Source: Bradyrhizobium sp. SSBR45G (GTDB lineage Bacteria > Pseudomonadota > Alphaproteobacteria > Rhizobiales > Xanthobacteraceae). Taken from it: a DNA stretch of 64,000 nucleotides. The position numbers and the translations under genes are program-made. Positions within the stretch are counted from its first letter, which is position 1; every line of letters begins with the position of its first letter. The stretch lies in assembly GCF_030159255.1 (NCBI RefSeq), contig NZ_BSCT01000002.1:248001-312000 (forward strand). The letters are read 5' to 3'. Of this stretch, positions 28,177-36,951 are shown in pieces. The notes under the pieces are model-generated. The model made no database searches. It saw only the letters and a list, made by a program, of their open reading frames with translations, and was not told where the DNA came from.

Positions 28177-28617
28177 TCAGGTGATGCTGATGCGCCGGAT
28201 CGGCGCGGACTGGGATGCCGCCGGGTCCTCCGCGATCTCAGGGCGGCGGTCCGCCGGCTGCTTGGTGACGGGCAATTGCAGCACGGTCACGCGCTGGCCT
28301 TCGCACAGCTGGGTCACCAGCACGTGGCGGCCGTCGGCGAACTCGATGGCGTCGTGATGGCGATCGGGGATGTGCTTCTCGATGCTGTTGAACTTGGCGA
28401 CGCGCTCCCGGATCGTCCGGGTCCACAGCCAGCGGCTGTCGTAGCGGACGTCCTCGGCAAAGGCGAGCTCGGTGCCGGGCAGCATGCAGACCGCGACGTT
28501 GGGCTCGGTTTCCACGGCGAAGCCGCGGGTCGCGGTGCCGCGGAACGTCGTTGAGATCAACGTCTCGCCGACCTTGGCGGGACGGGACGCAACGGCATGG
28601 AGGCTGTAGTCACACAT
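28177..28617 (-). CDS. Conserved hypothetical protein (146 aa)
   Basis: The product begins MCDYSLHAVASRPAKVGE, with GAGGAG about seven bases upstream of the ATG at 28617. It has a TRGFAVETEPNVAVCMLPG stretch and an HDAIEFADGRHVLVTQLCEG region. I believe this N-terminus is common among Bradyrhizobium proteins of unknown function, but I cannot check that here. No signal peptide or membrane segment is visible. A Cys at residue 2 and two further Cys could bind a ligand. It is on the same strand as lexA but separated by a tandem-repeat region. Confidence 0.75.
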   Translation of the reverse strand: MCDYSLHAVASRPAKVGETLISTTFRGTATRGFAVETEPNVAVCMLPGTELAFAEDVRYDSRWLWTRTIRERVAKFNSIEKHIPDRHHDAIEFADGRHVLVTQLCEGQRVTVLQLPVTKQPADRRPEIAEDPAASQSAPIRRISIT

Positions 28618-28903
28618 CGGATCGCTCCTCGTTGAGAGATAGCCGACCCACGCTCCCCCCGGACAGGCGCAGGCCTCTATCAGAGTGGACATCGGGAGCG
28701 ATGTTAGCGCGCGCTTCGCGGCATTTCTGCGCTGATCTGCATGGCGTGTGCCTGCGCGCGATCACAAGCGTTTGAGCGTGCCGCGCTGCACATCATGAGG
28801 TGCAGTCGCGCATGACTTGATTTTGTGCGGCGGGCGCGACGTGCATACTCTCGCGCCGTTCTCGTCGGTGTGCTCGCGAACCCTGTGCGCCGCGATGAGA
28901 CCT

Positions 28904-28961
28904 GTGAGCTCAATCCTTGTGAGCTCAGCCTTGCGAGCTCAGCCTTGCGAGCTCAGCACTT
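28904..28961. repeat. Tandem 14-15 base repeat just downstream of lexA
   Basis: Four consecutive copies of a unit close to GTGAGCTCAGCCTT lie at 28904-28918, 28919-28932, 28933-28946 and 28947-28961. Each carries a GAGCTC palindrome. The array ends eight bases from the lexA stop codon. The rest of 28618-28968 holds no gene I can support. Confidence 0.75.
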
Positions 28962-28968
28962 GTGCGGC

Positions 28969-29667
28969 TCAGTACTTGCGGTACAGGCCGACCAGCTTGC
29001 CCTGGATCTTCACCCGGTTGGGCGGAAGGATGCGCACCTCATAGGCGGTGTTGGCCGGCTCCAGCGCGATCGACGCCCCGCGGCGGCGAAAGCGCTTCAG
29101 CGTCGCCTCCTCGTCGTCGATCAGCGCCACCACGATGTCGCCGGTGTCGGCGGTCTCGTTGCGCTGGATCAGCGCCATGTCGCCGTCGAGGATGCCGGCA
29201 TCGACCATCGAATCGCCGCGCACTTCGAGCGCGTAGTGATCGCCATTGCCGAGCATGTCGGCGGGCACGCTGATGGTGTGGCTGCGGGTCTGCAGCGCCT
29301 CGATCGGGGTACCTGCGGCGATGCGGCCCATCACCGGCACGGCCACGGGGCGCTCGCCATCGTCGAGTGCCGGCGTCGAGGTGCGGACCTTGCCGAGATT
29401 GCCCTCGATCACCGACGGCGTGAAGCCGCGGCGGTTGCTGGCGGCCTGCGACAGCTCCGGCAGCTTGATCACCTCGATGGCGCGGGCGCGGTTCGGCAGC
29501 CGGCGGATGAAGCCGCGCTCCTCCAGCGCCGTGATCAGGCGGTGGATGCCGGACTTCGAGCGCAGGTCGAGCGCATCCTTCATCTCGTCGAAGGACGGCG
29601 GCACGCCGGCTTCCTTGAGCCGCTCGTTGATGAACCGCAGAAGTTCGTACTGTTTGCGCGTCAGCAT
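28969..29667 (-). CDS. lexA: SOS-response repressor LexA
   Basis: LexA represses DNA-damage genes and cleaves itself when RecA filaments form. The 232-residue protein has an N-terminal winged helix-turn-helix ([19 protein letters not shown], about residues 1-65), a linker, and the S24 peptidase domain. The cleavage site Ala118-Gly119 (RIAAGTP), nucleophile Ser153 (GDSMVDAG) and general base Lys191 (ATLKRF) are all present. A GTTC-N7-GTTC box 137 bases upstream indicates autoregulation. It lies next to moeA on the same strand, an order conserved in the class. Confidence 0.97.
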   Translation of the reverse strand: MLTRKQYELLRFINERLKEAGVPPSFDEMKDALDLRSKSGIHRLITALEERGFIRRLPNRARAIEVIKLPELSQAASNRRGFTPSVIEGNLGKVRTSTPALDDGERPVAVPVMGRIAAGTPIEALQTRSHTISVPADMLGNGDHYALEVRGDSMVDAGILDGDMALIQRNETADTGDIVVALIDDEEATLKRFRRRGASIALEPANTAYEVRILPPNRVKIQGKLVGLYRKY

Positions 29668-29803
29668 CTCGACTTGGTCCCCGGTTTGGTGCCGCCCGAG
29701 TCCACGCGATGCCCTTCAAGCCCAACGATGAAGAGCGGCGGAGAGTCGAACGATCGTAGTCGCCCGCAACATACTAAAAACAAATCATGAACGGACACTA
29801 TCT

Positions 29804-29818
29804 GTTCGATGTGTGTTC
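29804..29818 (-). promoter_or_regulatory. LexA (SOS) box upstream of lexA
   Basis: GTTC at 29804-29807, seven bases, then GTTC at 29815-29818 exactly match the direct-repeat operator known for alphaproteobacterial LexA. It lies in the 202-base gap between lexA and moeA, in the place expected for autoregulation of lexA, within AT-richer sequence. Confidence 0.8.
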
Positions 29819-29869
29819 CGCAATCCTAAAAATATGGTGAACGGACCGGGATTTGCCGGGGAAATCGGC

Positions 29870-31078
29870 TCAGAGCGGCAGGCGCAGGATCTCGCAGGAG
29901 CTGCCGGCCACAGCCTTCGGCGCAAAGGCCGGGCGGATGATGAGCGCCTGCGACAGCGCGAGATTCCCGAGCAGCGAGGAATCCTGCTGGGTCACGGGTG
30001 TTGCGATCAGCGTGCCGTCGGCGCGCTTGTCGAGCTGCGCCCGCAGATAGTCCTCGCGCGAATCGTTGGCCCCGAGCTCGCGGCCGAGCAGGGCGGTCTC
30101 GCGCGGCAGCTGCGCCTCACGGCCCAGCAGGCCACGAATCAGCGGCACCAGGAACAGGATGGCGCAGACATAGGACGACACCGGGTTGCCCGGCAGGCCG
30201 ATCACGCGCATGCCGCCGAGCCGGCCGTGCATCATCGGCTTGCCCGGCCGCATCGCGATCTTCCAGAACGCCATCTCGACGCCCTCGGCTTCGAGCGCCT
30301 GCTTGACCAGGTCGTGATCGCCGACCGAGGCACCGCCGGTGGTGACCAGGATGTCGGCCTCGGCCTCGCGCGCCCGGCGGATGCCCGCAACAGTGGCGTC
30401 CAGCGTATCGGCGGCAATGCCGAGATCGATCGGTTCGGCACCTTCGCTGCGCATCAGCGCGCGCAAGGCGTAGCCGTTGGAATAGACGATCTGGCCCGGG
30501 CCGGGGGTCGCGCCCGGCATCACCAGCTCGTCGCCGGTGGCGAGCAGCGCGACCTTCGGCCGCCGCCGCACCGGCAGCGCCGGATGGTTCATGCTCGCGG
30601 CAAGCGACAGATCGCGGTCGCTGAGCCGGCGGCCGGCCTTCAGCAGCACCATCCCTTGATGGAAATCGACGCCGGCGGGCCGGATGTGCCGGCCCTTGAT
30701 CGCGGGCTCGGTGATCACGACGTGACCGTCCGCGGCGATCGTGTCCTCCTGGATCACGACGGCGTCGGCTCCGTCAGGCACGACGCCGCCGGTGAAGATC
30801 CGCGCCGCCTCGCCGGGTCCGACGATTCGATCGAACGGCCGCCCGGCGGCGACCTCGCCGATCACCTTCAGCCGCGCCTTCGCGGTGGCGGCATCCGCCG
30901 CGCGCAGCGCATAACCGTCCATCGCCGACATTGCCTCGGGCGGCTGCGTCCGCAGCGCCGCGAGGTCGTGCGCCAGCACCCGGTGAAACGCCTCATCCAG
31001 CCCGACCAGCTCCTCGGCCAGCGGCTCGGCGCCGGCGAGCACCGCGGACAACGCTTCGGACACCGGCATCAGCGCCAT
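29870..31078 (-). CDS. moeA: Molybdopterin molybdenumtransferase
   Basis: MoeA inserts molybdate into adenylylated molybdopterin to give active Mo-cofactor. The 402-residue product contains the domain I segment EAMSAMDGYALRA, the IFTGGVVPDGADAVVIQE region, the MoaB/MogA-like domain with LLATGDELV and an ILVTTGGASVGDHDLV stretch, and a C-terminal beta domain. The ATG at 31078 is chosen over codons upstream because the family starts with MPVSEAL-type sequence there and AAGG lies about eight bases before. moaC, its usual neighbour, is now 14 kb away. Confidence 0.95.
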   Translation of the reverse strand: MALMPVSEALSAVLAGAEPLAEELVGLDEAFHRVLAHDLAALRTQPPEAMSAMDGYALRAADAATAKARLKVIGEVAAGRPFDRIVGPGEAARIFTGGVVPDGADAVVIQEDTIAADGHVVITEPAIKGRHIRPAGVDFHQGMVLLKAGRRLSDRDLSLAASMNHPALPVRRRPKVALLATGDELVMPGATPGPGQIVYSNGYALRALMRSEGAEPIDLGIAADTLDATVAGIRRAREAEADILVTTGGASVGDHDLVKQALEAEGVEMAFWKIAMRPGKPMMHGRLGGMRVIGLPGNPVSSYVCAILFLVPLIRGLLGREAQLPRETALLGRELGANDSREDYLRAQLDKRADGTLIATPVTQQDSSLLGNLALSQALIIRPAFAPKAVAGSSCEILRLPL

Positions 31079-31207
31079 GAGAGGACCTTCGGAGAGGGGA
31101 CGAGACGAGTCGGGATTGCCTTCTAACCGAACGCACACGACGCGGCCAAGGCCTAAGCCGCCGCGCGGCGTTCGGACGATTCATGGATCTTTCGTGTGGC
31201 AGAGGGC

Positions 31208-32020
31208 TCACAATCGCGCGAGAAACCCGGCGATCAGCCGGGTCACCTCGTCAGGCCGTTCCAGGCTCGGCAGATGCGCGGTCTCCGCGATCGCAGCGCC
31301 CGATGCATGCGGCATCATCGTTGCGATCAGCCTGCTCCGTTCCTGGATGTGGGGAAAGTCGAGATCGCCGGAGATCACCAGCGCTGGCGCTGAGATCTCG
31401 CCGAGCCGCGGGAAGGCAGGGGCGGTATCGAGGCTGGCGCCGACCGGCTGGGCAAGCAGCGCCGCCGTGTTCTTCTGCAGAAACATCCGGCGCAGCTCGC
31501 CCGAGATGCGCCCCTCGCGCTGCAGCGGACCGTCGAGCCACAGCTGCGCCTTGAGGGCGCTCACGCGGTCCCAATTGCGCGCGGCCTCCGCAGCGGCGGC
31601 TTCGGCGACCAGCGCAGTGATCGGCGGCGAGAGCACCGGCTCCGGCGCGCCGCTGATCGAGGGCGCGATCAGCACCAGGGCCCGGGTCCGCGACGGATGC
31701 GCCAGCGCGAAGTCGAGCGCGATGCGGCCGCCTTGCGAGCAGGCGACCAGCGTCGCCGGCTGCCCCGGCGCGAGCGCGTCGATGATGGCGAGCAGGTCGG
31801 CGACGGGAGAATGATCCTCCGGCTCGGCCACCGTCCCGCCGAAGCTGCGCCGGTCATAGGCGATCGCCAGATGCGTCGCCGCGACGGCATCGACCTGCGC
31901 CCGCCACATCGTGCGGTCGAACACGGCGGCGTGCAGGAAGACGACAGGGTCTCCCTGGCCCGCGACCTCCGCCGAGAGCTGCGCGCGACCCGATCTGATC
32001 CGGTGCGTGGTCTCAGCCAT
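31208..32020 (-). CDS. Alpha/beta hydrolase
   Basis: This 270-residue alpha/beta hydrolase has a VVFLHAAVF oxyanion region, a LVACSQGGR nucleophile elbow with Ser at about residue 95 (Ala replaces the usual first Gly), an acid in VISGDLDFPH, and the catalytic His in ETAHLPSLERP. AAGGAAA gives a good ribosome-binding site seven bases before ATG 32020. The start lies inside the end of the TfoX-like gene (8-base overlap), so the two are translationally coupled. The closest shape is 3-oxoadipate enol-lactonase-like hydrolases, but the substrate is unknown. Confidence 0.85.
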   Translation of the reverse strand: MAETTHRIRSGRAQLSAEVAGQGDPVVFLHAAVFDRTMWRAQVDAVAATHLAIAYDRRSFGGTVAEPEDHSPVADLLAIIDALAPGQPATLVACSQGGRIALDFALAHPSRTRALVLIAPSISGAPEPVLSPPITALVAEAAAAEAARNWDRVSALKAQLWLDGPLQREGRISGELRRMFLQKNTAALLAQPVGASLDTAPAFPRLGEISAPALVISGDLDFPHIQERSRLIATMMPHASGAAIAETAHLPSLERPDEVTRLIAGFLARL

Positions 32021-32396
32021 GTTGTTTCCTTTTTCGGGCCGTTGGAGGGATCTTGTTTCGCTTCGTTGCGACCCGTCGTGCCGCGTCCAGCGCCGAACGC
32101 GCCCAACTGACGAACGCCTCGGAATCATCGAACAATCGATCCGGCGCGCGCCAGAACGCGAGATCGATCGTGACGCCTTTCTTGGTGTAATTCAGCGGTG
32201 GATGTGATTGCGCTTCGGCAAACATCGCCCGGTTCTCGTCATCGACCCGGAAATACAACGTATTGTCGGTGACCATTGCGAGCATCGCGCCGTCGCAGAA
32301 CAGTCCGGTCTTGCCGAACATGCGGCGTGTCGCGATCGGGCCGAGCGGCGCGAACTGCTCGCGCAGGAATGCGATGTAGTCCGGAGTTGCGACCAT
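32013..32396 (-). CDS. TfoX N-terminal-domain protein
   Basis: This 127-residue protein of the TfoX N-terminal family opens MVATPDYIAFLREQFAPLG. The hallmark RRMFGKTGLFCDGAMLAMV stretch is followed by LYFRVDDEN and a basic C-terminal tail. The family is named after a competence regulator of gammaproteobacteria, but stand-alone N-domain proteins in alphaproteobacteria have no established role. A start at 32456 would add 20 low-complexity residues. It overlaps the downstream alpha/beta hydrolase gene by eight bases. Confidence 0.85.
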   Translation of the reverse strand: MVATPDYIAFLREQFAPLGPIATRRMFGKTGLFCDGAMLAMVTDNTLYFRVDDENRAMFAEAQSHPPLNYTKKGVTIDLAFWRAPDRLFDDSEAFVSWARSALDAARRVATKRNKIPPTARKRKQHG

Positions 32397-32514
32397 GACC
32401 GGGGCTGATGGTGACGCGCGAGGATCACCGGCAGAATGCGCCAGGGACGAGTTCATATCAACCGCGTCGGTCGCGCAGCGCCATGCGCGGCGCCGCCCGG
32501 ATGCATCGACCGGT

Positions 32515-33618
32515 CTAGAGCCCGACGCTGCGGGCCCGCGCTGCGCGCAGAGAGGCGCCGATGAAGCCGACGTCGCCGAGGCCGCGCCTGAGCGGCGCGT
32601 TGAGCAGCAGCAGGGTCAGGCCAGCGGCGAGGCCGCCCGCGATCACCGCCACGAGATCCTGCCGGGCGCAGCCCGCTGCGATCCAAGGCGAGATCCAAGG
32701 CGAGATGTTGGCGAGCGGCAGCGGCAGCCGGCACGCCGCCGTTAGCGCGCTTGAGCTTGCCATCACTGCGCAAGCGATCGCCGCCCCGTTCGCGACGGCA
32801 AGGGCCGCGATGACCATCGCAAGGCCGTAGCGCAGTAGCAGCACGACATCGATCAGCTTGATCGTGACCGGGATCAGCGCGAGCCCCAGTGCCGCGACCG
32901 GCGTCGGCGATTGCGGATCGAGCCGAATGCCCGCGGTCCACGCCAGCCAGGCGCCGACAGCGGCGAGCAGCCAGAGATTGAGCTTCAGAAACTCGGGAAA
33001 CTTGGCGCCCAGGAGATGACGAAGCGCCCGCTCGACGAGATCGAGCACTGCGCAGGCGAGCAGGCCGGCGGTGAAGCCGACGAGATGGGCGGCCCAGTTG
33101 ATCCGGGAATCGGCAAAGGTCAGCGCAATGTTGAAGGCGAGGTTGCTGATGAAGAAGCTCGCCGACAGCTCGATCTTGGCCAGGATCCACAGACAGAGCA
33201 GGGCGCCGAGCAGCCCCGAAGTGGCGCCGGAGGCGCCCACGGTCATGTAGGGCCTGGTGTGGATGAAGTCGCCGACGAGGCCGGCGAGGACCATGGTCGC
33301 GACGTAGATGAGGATGAAATAGGTTGCGCCGAGCCGCCGCTCCAGGTGACCGCCCCACACCATCAGGCACAGCATGTTGCCAAGCAGATGCACCGGCGTG
33401 GCGTGCAGGAAGCCGTAGGCGAACAGCCGCCAATACTCGTGCCGCTCCAGCGCCTGATGATACATGGCGCCGTCGCCGAACAGCACCGCGCTGGATGGCG
33501 TCGGCGCTCCGCTCTGGAGCAGCGTGACCGCGAACATCGCGATGTTCAGCGTGAGCAGCACAAACGTCGCCGCCTGCGGCGCGACGAAGAAGGACGAGGC
33601 GGGGCGAGAAGCAGACAT
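32515..33618 (-). CDS. Rhomboid-family intramembrane serine protease
   Basis: This 367-residue polytopic protein has about nine hydrophobic segments. Rhomboid landmarks are present: HLLGNM with the oxyanion Asn at about residue 81, the catalytic Ser at 130 in VGASGATSGLLG, and the catalytic His at 178 in NWAAHLVGF. The six-helix rhomboid core is followed by a C-terminal extension of roughly 150 residues with three further hydrophobic segments and a repeated ISPWISPWI element. Substrates are unknown. It lies 118 bases upstream of the TfoX-like gene on the same strand. Confidence 0.88.
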   Translation of the reverse strand: MSASRPASSFFVAPQAATFVLLTLNIAMFAVTLLQSGAPTPSSAVLFGDGAMYHQALERHEYWRLFAYGFLHATPVHLLGNMLCLMVWGGHLERRLGATYFILIYVATMVLAGLVGDFIHTRPYMTVGASGATSGLLGALLCLWILAKIELSASFFISNLAFNIALTFADSRINWAAHLVGFTAGLLACAVLDLVERALRHLLGAKFPEFLKLNLWLLAAVGAWLAWTAGIRLDPQSPTPVAALGLALIPVTIKLIDVVLLLRYGLAMVIAALAVANGAAIACAVMASSSALTAACRLPLPLANISPWISPWIAAGCARQDLVAVIAGGLAAGLTLLLLNAPLRRGLGDVGFIGASLRAARARSVGL

Positions 33619-33693
33619 GCGTGATGATTCCGCGGGGGCGCGCTGCTGACAGCTTCTATCGCCGAGATCCGCGCGTGGCCAGCATCAACAAAC

Positions 33694-33850
33694 TCAAACC
33701 GGATGGCGAATCCACACGTTGGGTTCGACATACACGGCATGGTTGTTGTCGTGCGATACGAGCACAGGCACCAGCGCGCCGGGAATCGCGATCTCGCCCG
33801 AGCGATCGAACGGCACGCCCGTCCATTGCATCGACGCTGCGAGCGTGGCG
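33694..33850 (-). pseudogene. Remnant of an acetyltransferase-like gene (C-terminal fragment)
   Basis: The minus strand encodes a fragment reading TLAASMQWTGVPFDRSGEIA and then IPGALVPVLVSHDNNHAVYV, ending in EPNVWIRHPV and a TGA at 33694-33696. It closely matches the C-terminus of the intact gene at 36952-37725. A 41-base exact identity lies at 33789-33829 and 37071-37111. No matching N-terminal part is present; the frame upstream becomes unrelated and runs into the LysR gene end. It is therefore a truncated duplicate, in the same orientation as the intact copy. The surrounding 33619-33892 gap has no other gene. Confidence 0.8.
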
Positions 33851-33892
33851 ACACCTGAGCGGATGTGGACCCCGGGGGCTCGCGTCGCGGCA

Positions 33893-34846
33893 TTATTCCG
33901 CAGCGGTGCGACAGGCGGCTCGCTCGGTCATGTGCAGGATGTCCGCCACCGACTGTCTTAGCCAGACCGAGGCTGCATCACGATCGAGTTGCAGCGGCCA
34001 GACCATCGAGACGGCGGGCAGCCGCAGCTTCAACGGCGCGGGAGAGAGCATCAACCCGAAGCGCGGCCCGTAGAGCCTCGCCATCCGCGTCGGTATCGTC
34101 GTGATCACGGGCGAGTCGGCCACGGTCGCCAGCACGCTCAGGAATTCCGAGGAGGCCGAGACGACGTTGAGCTCGGTCTCCATCTCATCCAGCGCCGCCT
34201 CCAGACAGCCCTGCAGGCTGTTGGTCAGCGTCACCAATGCGTGCGGGAGGGACAGGTAGTCGGCAAGACTGATCGGCATCTTCACGGATATGCGCTGCGG
34301 ATTGTAGACGCAGCTCAGCGCCTGCTCGAACAGGAATTCAGATCTGTGCCGTTGCGCGACGGCCTCGAAGCAGCCGACCGCAACATCCAGGGCTCCCTCG
34401 TCGAGCAGCCGATGCACCTCGTGGCGTTCCGTCGGTCGGCTGAGAAGCCTCAAGCCCGGCGCCGATCGACGGAGCACGGCTGTGAGTTCGGGGATCAGCA
34501 GCAGCTCGACCTCGCTGGAAAAGCCCAGACGGATGGTGCGCTGCTCGGTTGCCGGATCGAACTCCGGCGCGGCGTGCAGCGCGGCCTGCATCTGCGCCAG
34601 CGCAGCGCGAACCGGCCCCGCAAGCACCGCGGCCCGCGGCGTCGGCTGCATGACGGTGCCGACGCGGACGAACAGCTCATCCTGTAGCAGCACGCGAAGC
34701 GTCGACAGGGTGTGGCTCATCGCCGGTTGCCCGACCTTGAGGCGGGCGGCCGCGCGCGTCACGCTGCGCTCCTGCATCAGCGCGTCGAACGCGACCAGCA
34801 GGTTCAGGTCGAAGGAACGAAGATCGAAATGGTCGATGGACTGCAT
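33893..34846 (-). CDS. LysR-family transcriptional regulator
   Basis: This 317-residue regulator has an N-terminal winged helix-turn-helix (LRSFDLNLLVAFDALMQERS, followed by VTRAAARLKVGQPAMSHTL) and a C-terminal LysR substrate-binding domain (from about residue 95) of the NodD/NahR-like subgroup. The start at ATG 34846 is preferred over a TTG at 34867. It is divergent from the metallo-hydrolase gene at 34931 with an 84-base gap, the usual layout for a LysR regulator and its target. The inducer is unknown. Confidence 0.9.
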   Translation of the reverse strand: MQSIDHFDLRSFDLNLLVAFDALMQERSVTRAAARLKVGQPAMSHTLSTLRVLLQDELFVRVGTVMQPTPRAAVLAGPVRAALAQMQAALHAAPEFDPATEQRTIRLGFSSEVELLLIPELTAVLRRSAPGLRLLSRPTERHEVHRLLDEGALDVAVGCFEAVAQRHRSEFLFEQALSCVYNPQRISVKMPISLADYLSLPHALVTLTNSLQGCLEAALDEMETELNVVSASSEFLSVLATVADSPVITTIPTRMARLYGPRFGLMLSPAPLKLRLPAVSMVWPLQLDRDAASVWLRQSVADILHMTERAACRTAAE

Positions 34847-34886
34847 GAGCTGGATCGATTTGAGCAATGGATGACCTAGTCCTAGA

Positions 34887-34898
34887 TCTCGGCCGAGA
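34887..34898. promoter_or_regulatory. Palindrome in the LysR/hydrolase divergent gap, candidate operator
   Basis: A perfect 12-base palindrome TCTCGGCCGAGA lies in the middle of the 84-base gap between the two divergent genes. It could be a site for the LysR protein. It does not obviously follow the T-N11-A form, so the assignment is tentative. Confidence 0.35.
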
Positions 34899-34930
34899 CA
34901 AGATCATCGTTCGGACCGAGGCAGCGAGAC

Positions 34931-35863
34931 ATGCAGGACATCATGACCTATCGCGTCGGGGACGCGACCATCAGCAAGATCTTCGAGATCGGCCTCGACG
35001 CGGTCGACGGTGAGTTTCTGTTTCCGGGCATCGATCCCGGCAGCATCGCGCGGGAACGCGGCGGGTTTGGGCCGGGATCGGTCGATCCGCGGACGGGATC
35101 GTTGCGGCTCAGCATTCACAGCTGGCTGGTGCGAACGCCAAGCCGGGTGATCCTGGTCGACACCGCCACCGGCAACGACAAGGAGCGGCCCGGCGCGGCC
35201 GTGCTGCACCGCTTGAACGCGCCATTTCTCGAGCGGCTGCGGGCGGCCGGAGTCACGCCCGAAGATGTCGACCTCGTCTTGTTGACGCACTTGCACGCCG
35301 ATCACGTGGGCTGGAATACGCACCTCGCCAACGACCATTGGGTGCCGGCGTTTCCGAACGCACAACACGTCTTCTCTGGCCGCGAGCACGCATATCTGGT
35401 GGCACTCTCGGCCGGCGATGGCTCGGATGCCGCGATCAGAGATGACGCAAGGCTCGGGCCGATGCTGCACCCGCCGCTTTCAGGGGTCTACGAGGACAGC
35501 GTGCGGCCGATCGTCGAGGCCGGCCTAGCGCGGCAGATCGTGGTCGACGGCTCGGAGGTCGTCGAGGGCTTCCGCTTCCTGCCGAGTCCGGGTCACAGCA
35601 TCGATCACGCCTGCGTCAGCTTCACCTCGCGCGGCGAGCGCGCGCTGTTCTGGGGCGACGTGATGCATCATCCCCTGCAGGTCGCACGTCCGGATTGGAA
35701 CTCGGTCTATTGCGAATTCCCGGCGGCGGCACTGACGTCACGCCGCTGGGCGATGGAGCACGCCGCGGAGACCCGCTCGCTCGTGTTCACGACCCACTTC
35801 GCCGAATCCTCGGCCGGGCGCATCAGCCGCGACGGCGACCGGTTCGCCTGGCAGTTCGTTTGA
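34931..35863 (+). CDS. Metallo-beta-lactamase-fold hydrolase (lactonase-like)
   Basis: This 310-residue MBL-fold hydrolase has the zinc motif HLHADHVGW (His120, His122, Asp124, His125), His222 in SPGHSIDH, Asp243 in FWGDVMH and His289 in TTHFAES, so both metal sites look complete. The overall layout fits the lactonase/AttM-like subgroup that includes N-acyl-homoserine lactonases, but related proteins have other esterase roles. No signal peptide is visible. It is followed after seven bases by an alpha/beta hydrolase and divergently preceded by a LysR regulator, suggesting a small regulated degradation unit. Confidence 0.85.
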   Translation: MQDIMTYRVGDATISKIFEIGLDAVDGEFLFPGIDPGSIARERGGFGPGSVDPRTGSLRLSIHSWLVRTPSRVILVDTATGNDKERPGAAVLHRLNAPFLERLRAAGVTPEDVDLVLLTHLHADHVGWNTHLANDHWVPAFPNAQHVFSGREHAYLVALSAGDGSDAAIRDDARLGPMLHPPLSGVYEDSVRPIVEAGLARQIVVDGSEVVEGFRFLPSPGHSIDHACVSFTSRGERALFWGDVMHHPLQVARPDWNSVYCEFPAAALTSRRWAMEHAAETRSLVFTTHFAESSAGRISRDGDRFAWQFV

Positions 35864-35870
35864 GGTGACC

Positions 35871-36878
35871 ATGACCATGACCCAGAACGCCCCATCGTCA
35901 CCGCGCGTCGTTGCCGAGAGCCGGCTGATTGCCGGCCCCGAGCCCGACGTGCGGCTGCATCTCCTCAACAAGCGCCGGCATGATCTGCACCGCTTCTCGG
36001 CCGAGCGTACGCTCGTGATGATGCACGGCGCCACCTTCTCGTCGGCGAGCCTGTTCGACGTCGCGGTCGCCGATATGTCCTTCATGGATGTGCTGGCGCA
36101 GGCCGGGTACGACGTCTGGGCCGTCGACGCGCGTGGCTATGGCGGCTCCAGCCGACCACCGGAGATGTCGCGCGCGCCGGAGGACGGGTCTCCCTTGGTC
36201 ACCGCGCGGACCGCCCTCGATGATTTCAGCACCGCTGTCGACTTCATCTGCCGGTCCCGCGGAGTTGTCAGCGTCAACGTGCTCGGCATGTCCTGGGGCG
36301 CCACCATTGCGGGCGCGTTTGCGAGCGCAGCGGGCGCAAGGCTCGAGAAAAGGCTCGAGAAGCTGATCCTGGTGACGCCGCTCTGGCTCTCGAAGGAGCG
36401 GCTGCGCATCGATGCCGGCGGGCCGCTTGGCGCCTATCGGATCGTCAGCCCGCGCGCATTCGAGGCCGTCTGGCGCGGCGCGGCACCGGAGCATGCCCGA
36501 CACGACCTGATTCCCGACGGTTGGTTCGAGACCTGGGAGAAGGCGACCTTGGCGACCGATCCGGACTCGCCGCACCCTCGAACGATCCGCGCGCCGTCCG
36601 GCGCGGTGCAGGACGTGCGCGTGCATTGGACCGCAGACGATCCGTTCTACGATCCTGGCACGATTGCGTGTCCGGTCCTCGTGCTCGCTGCGGAGTGGGA
36701 CGTCGATGTCCGTTTCGACGTGGCACAGGACCTGTTCGTGCGCCTGGAGAGGGCATCGTACAAGCGGCTGGTGGTGATCGGACAGGGCACCCACATGATC
36801 CTGATGGAGCGGAATCGGCGGCAGGCTTTCGACGCGGTGATTGGATTCTTGGAGGAACGCGTCGCGGCGGCGAACTGA
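35871..36878 (+). CDS. Alpha/beta hydrolase
   Basis: This 335-residue alpha/beta hydrolase has an LVMMHGATFSS oxyanion region, the nucleophile elbow LGMSWGA (Ser near residue 141), an acid in LAAEWDVDV and the catalytic His in GQGTHMILME. ATG 35871 is chosen because GAGG at 35862-35865 is correctly spaced; GTG 35865 and ATG 35877 are alternatives. It follows the metallo-hydrolase gene directly and is likely co-transcribed. Two hydrolases in a row under a LysR gene suggest sequential ester or lactone breakdown; the substrate is not known. Confidence 0.88.
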   Translation: MTMTQNAPSSPRVVAESRLIAGPEPDVRLHLLNKRRHDLHRFSAERTLVMMHGATFSSASLFDVAVADMSFMDVLAQAGYDVWAVDARGYGGSSRPPEMSRAPEDGSPLVTARTALDDFSTAVDFICRSRGVVSVNVLGMSWGATIAGAFASAAGARLEKRLEKLILVTPLWLSKERLRIDAGGPLGAYRIVSPRAFEAVWRGAAPEHARHDLIPDGWFETWEKATLATDPDSPHPRTIRAPSGAVQDVRVHWTADDPFYDPGTIACPVLVLAAEWDVDVRFDVAQDLFVRLERASYKRLVVIGQGTHMILMERNRRQAFDAVIGFLEERVAAAN

Positions 36879-36951
36879 TGGCGCCTTTGTCGTCTCACCT
36901 CGCTCCGCAACACGAAGACGGGCCGACATGATGCGACGGCGGCATCCTGGT

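Noticed and set aside
28904..28961. Possible CRISPR array downstream of lexA
   Set aside because: The units are 14-15 bases, directly adjacent with no spacers, and no cas genes are present.
33546..33893. 115-codon minus-strand frame over the rhomboid start and the gap
   Set aside because: It is Arg/Ser-rich, out of frame with the acetyltransferase-like remnant that the same DNA clearly encodes, and overlaps the rhomboid gene start.
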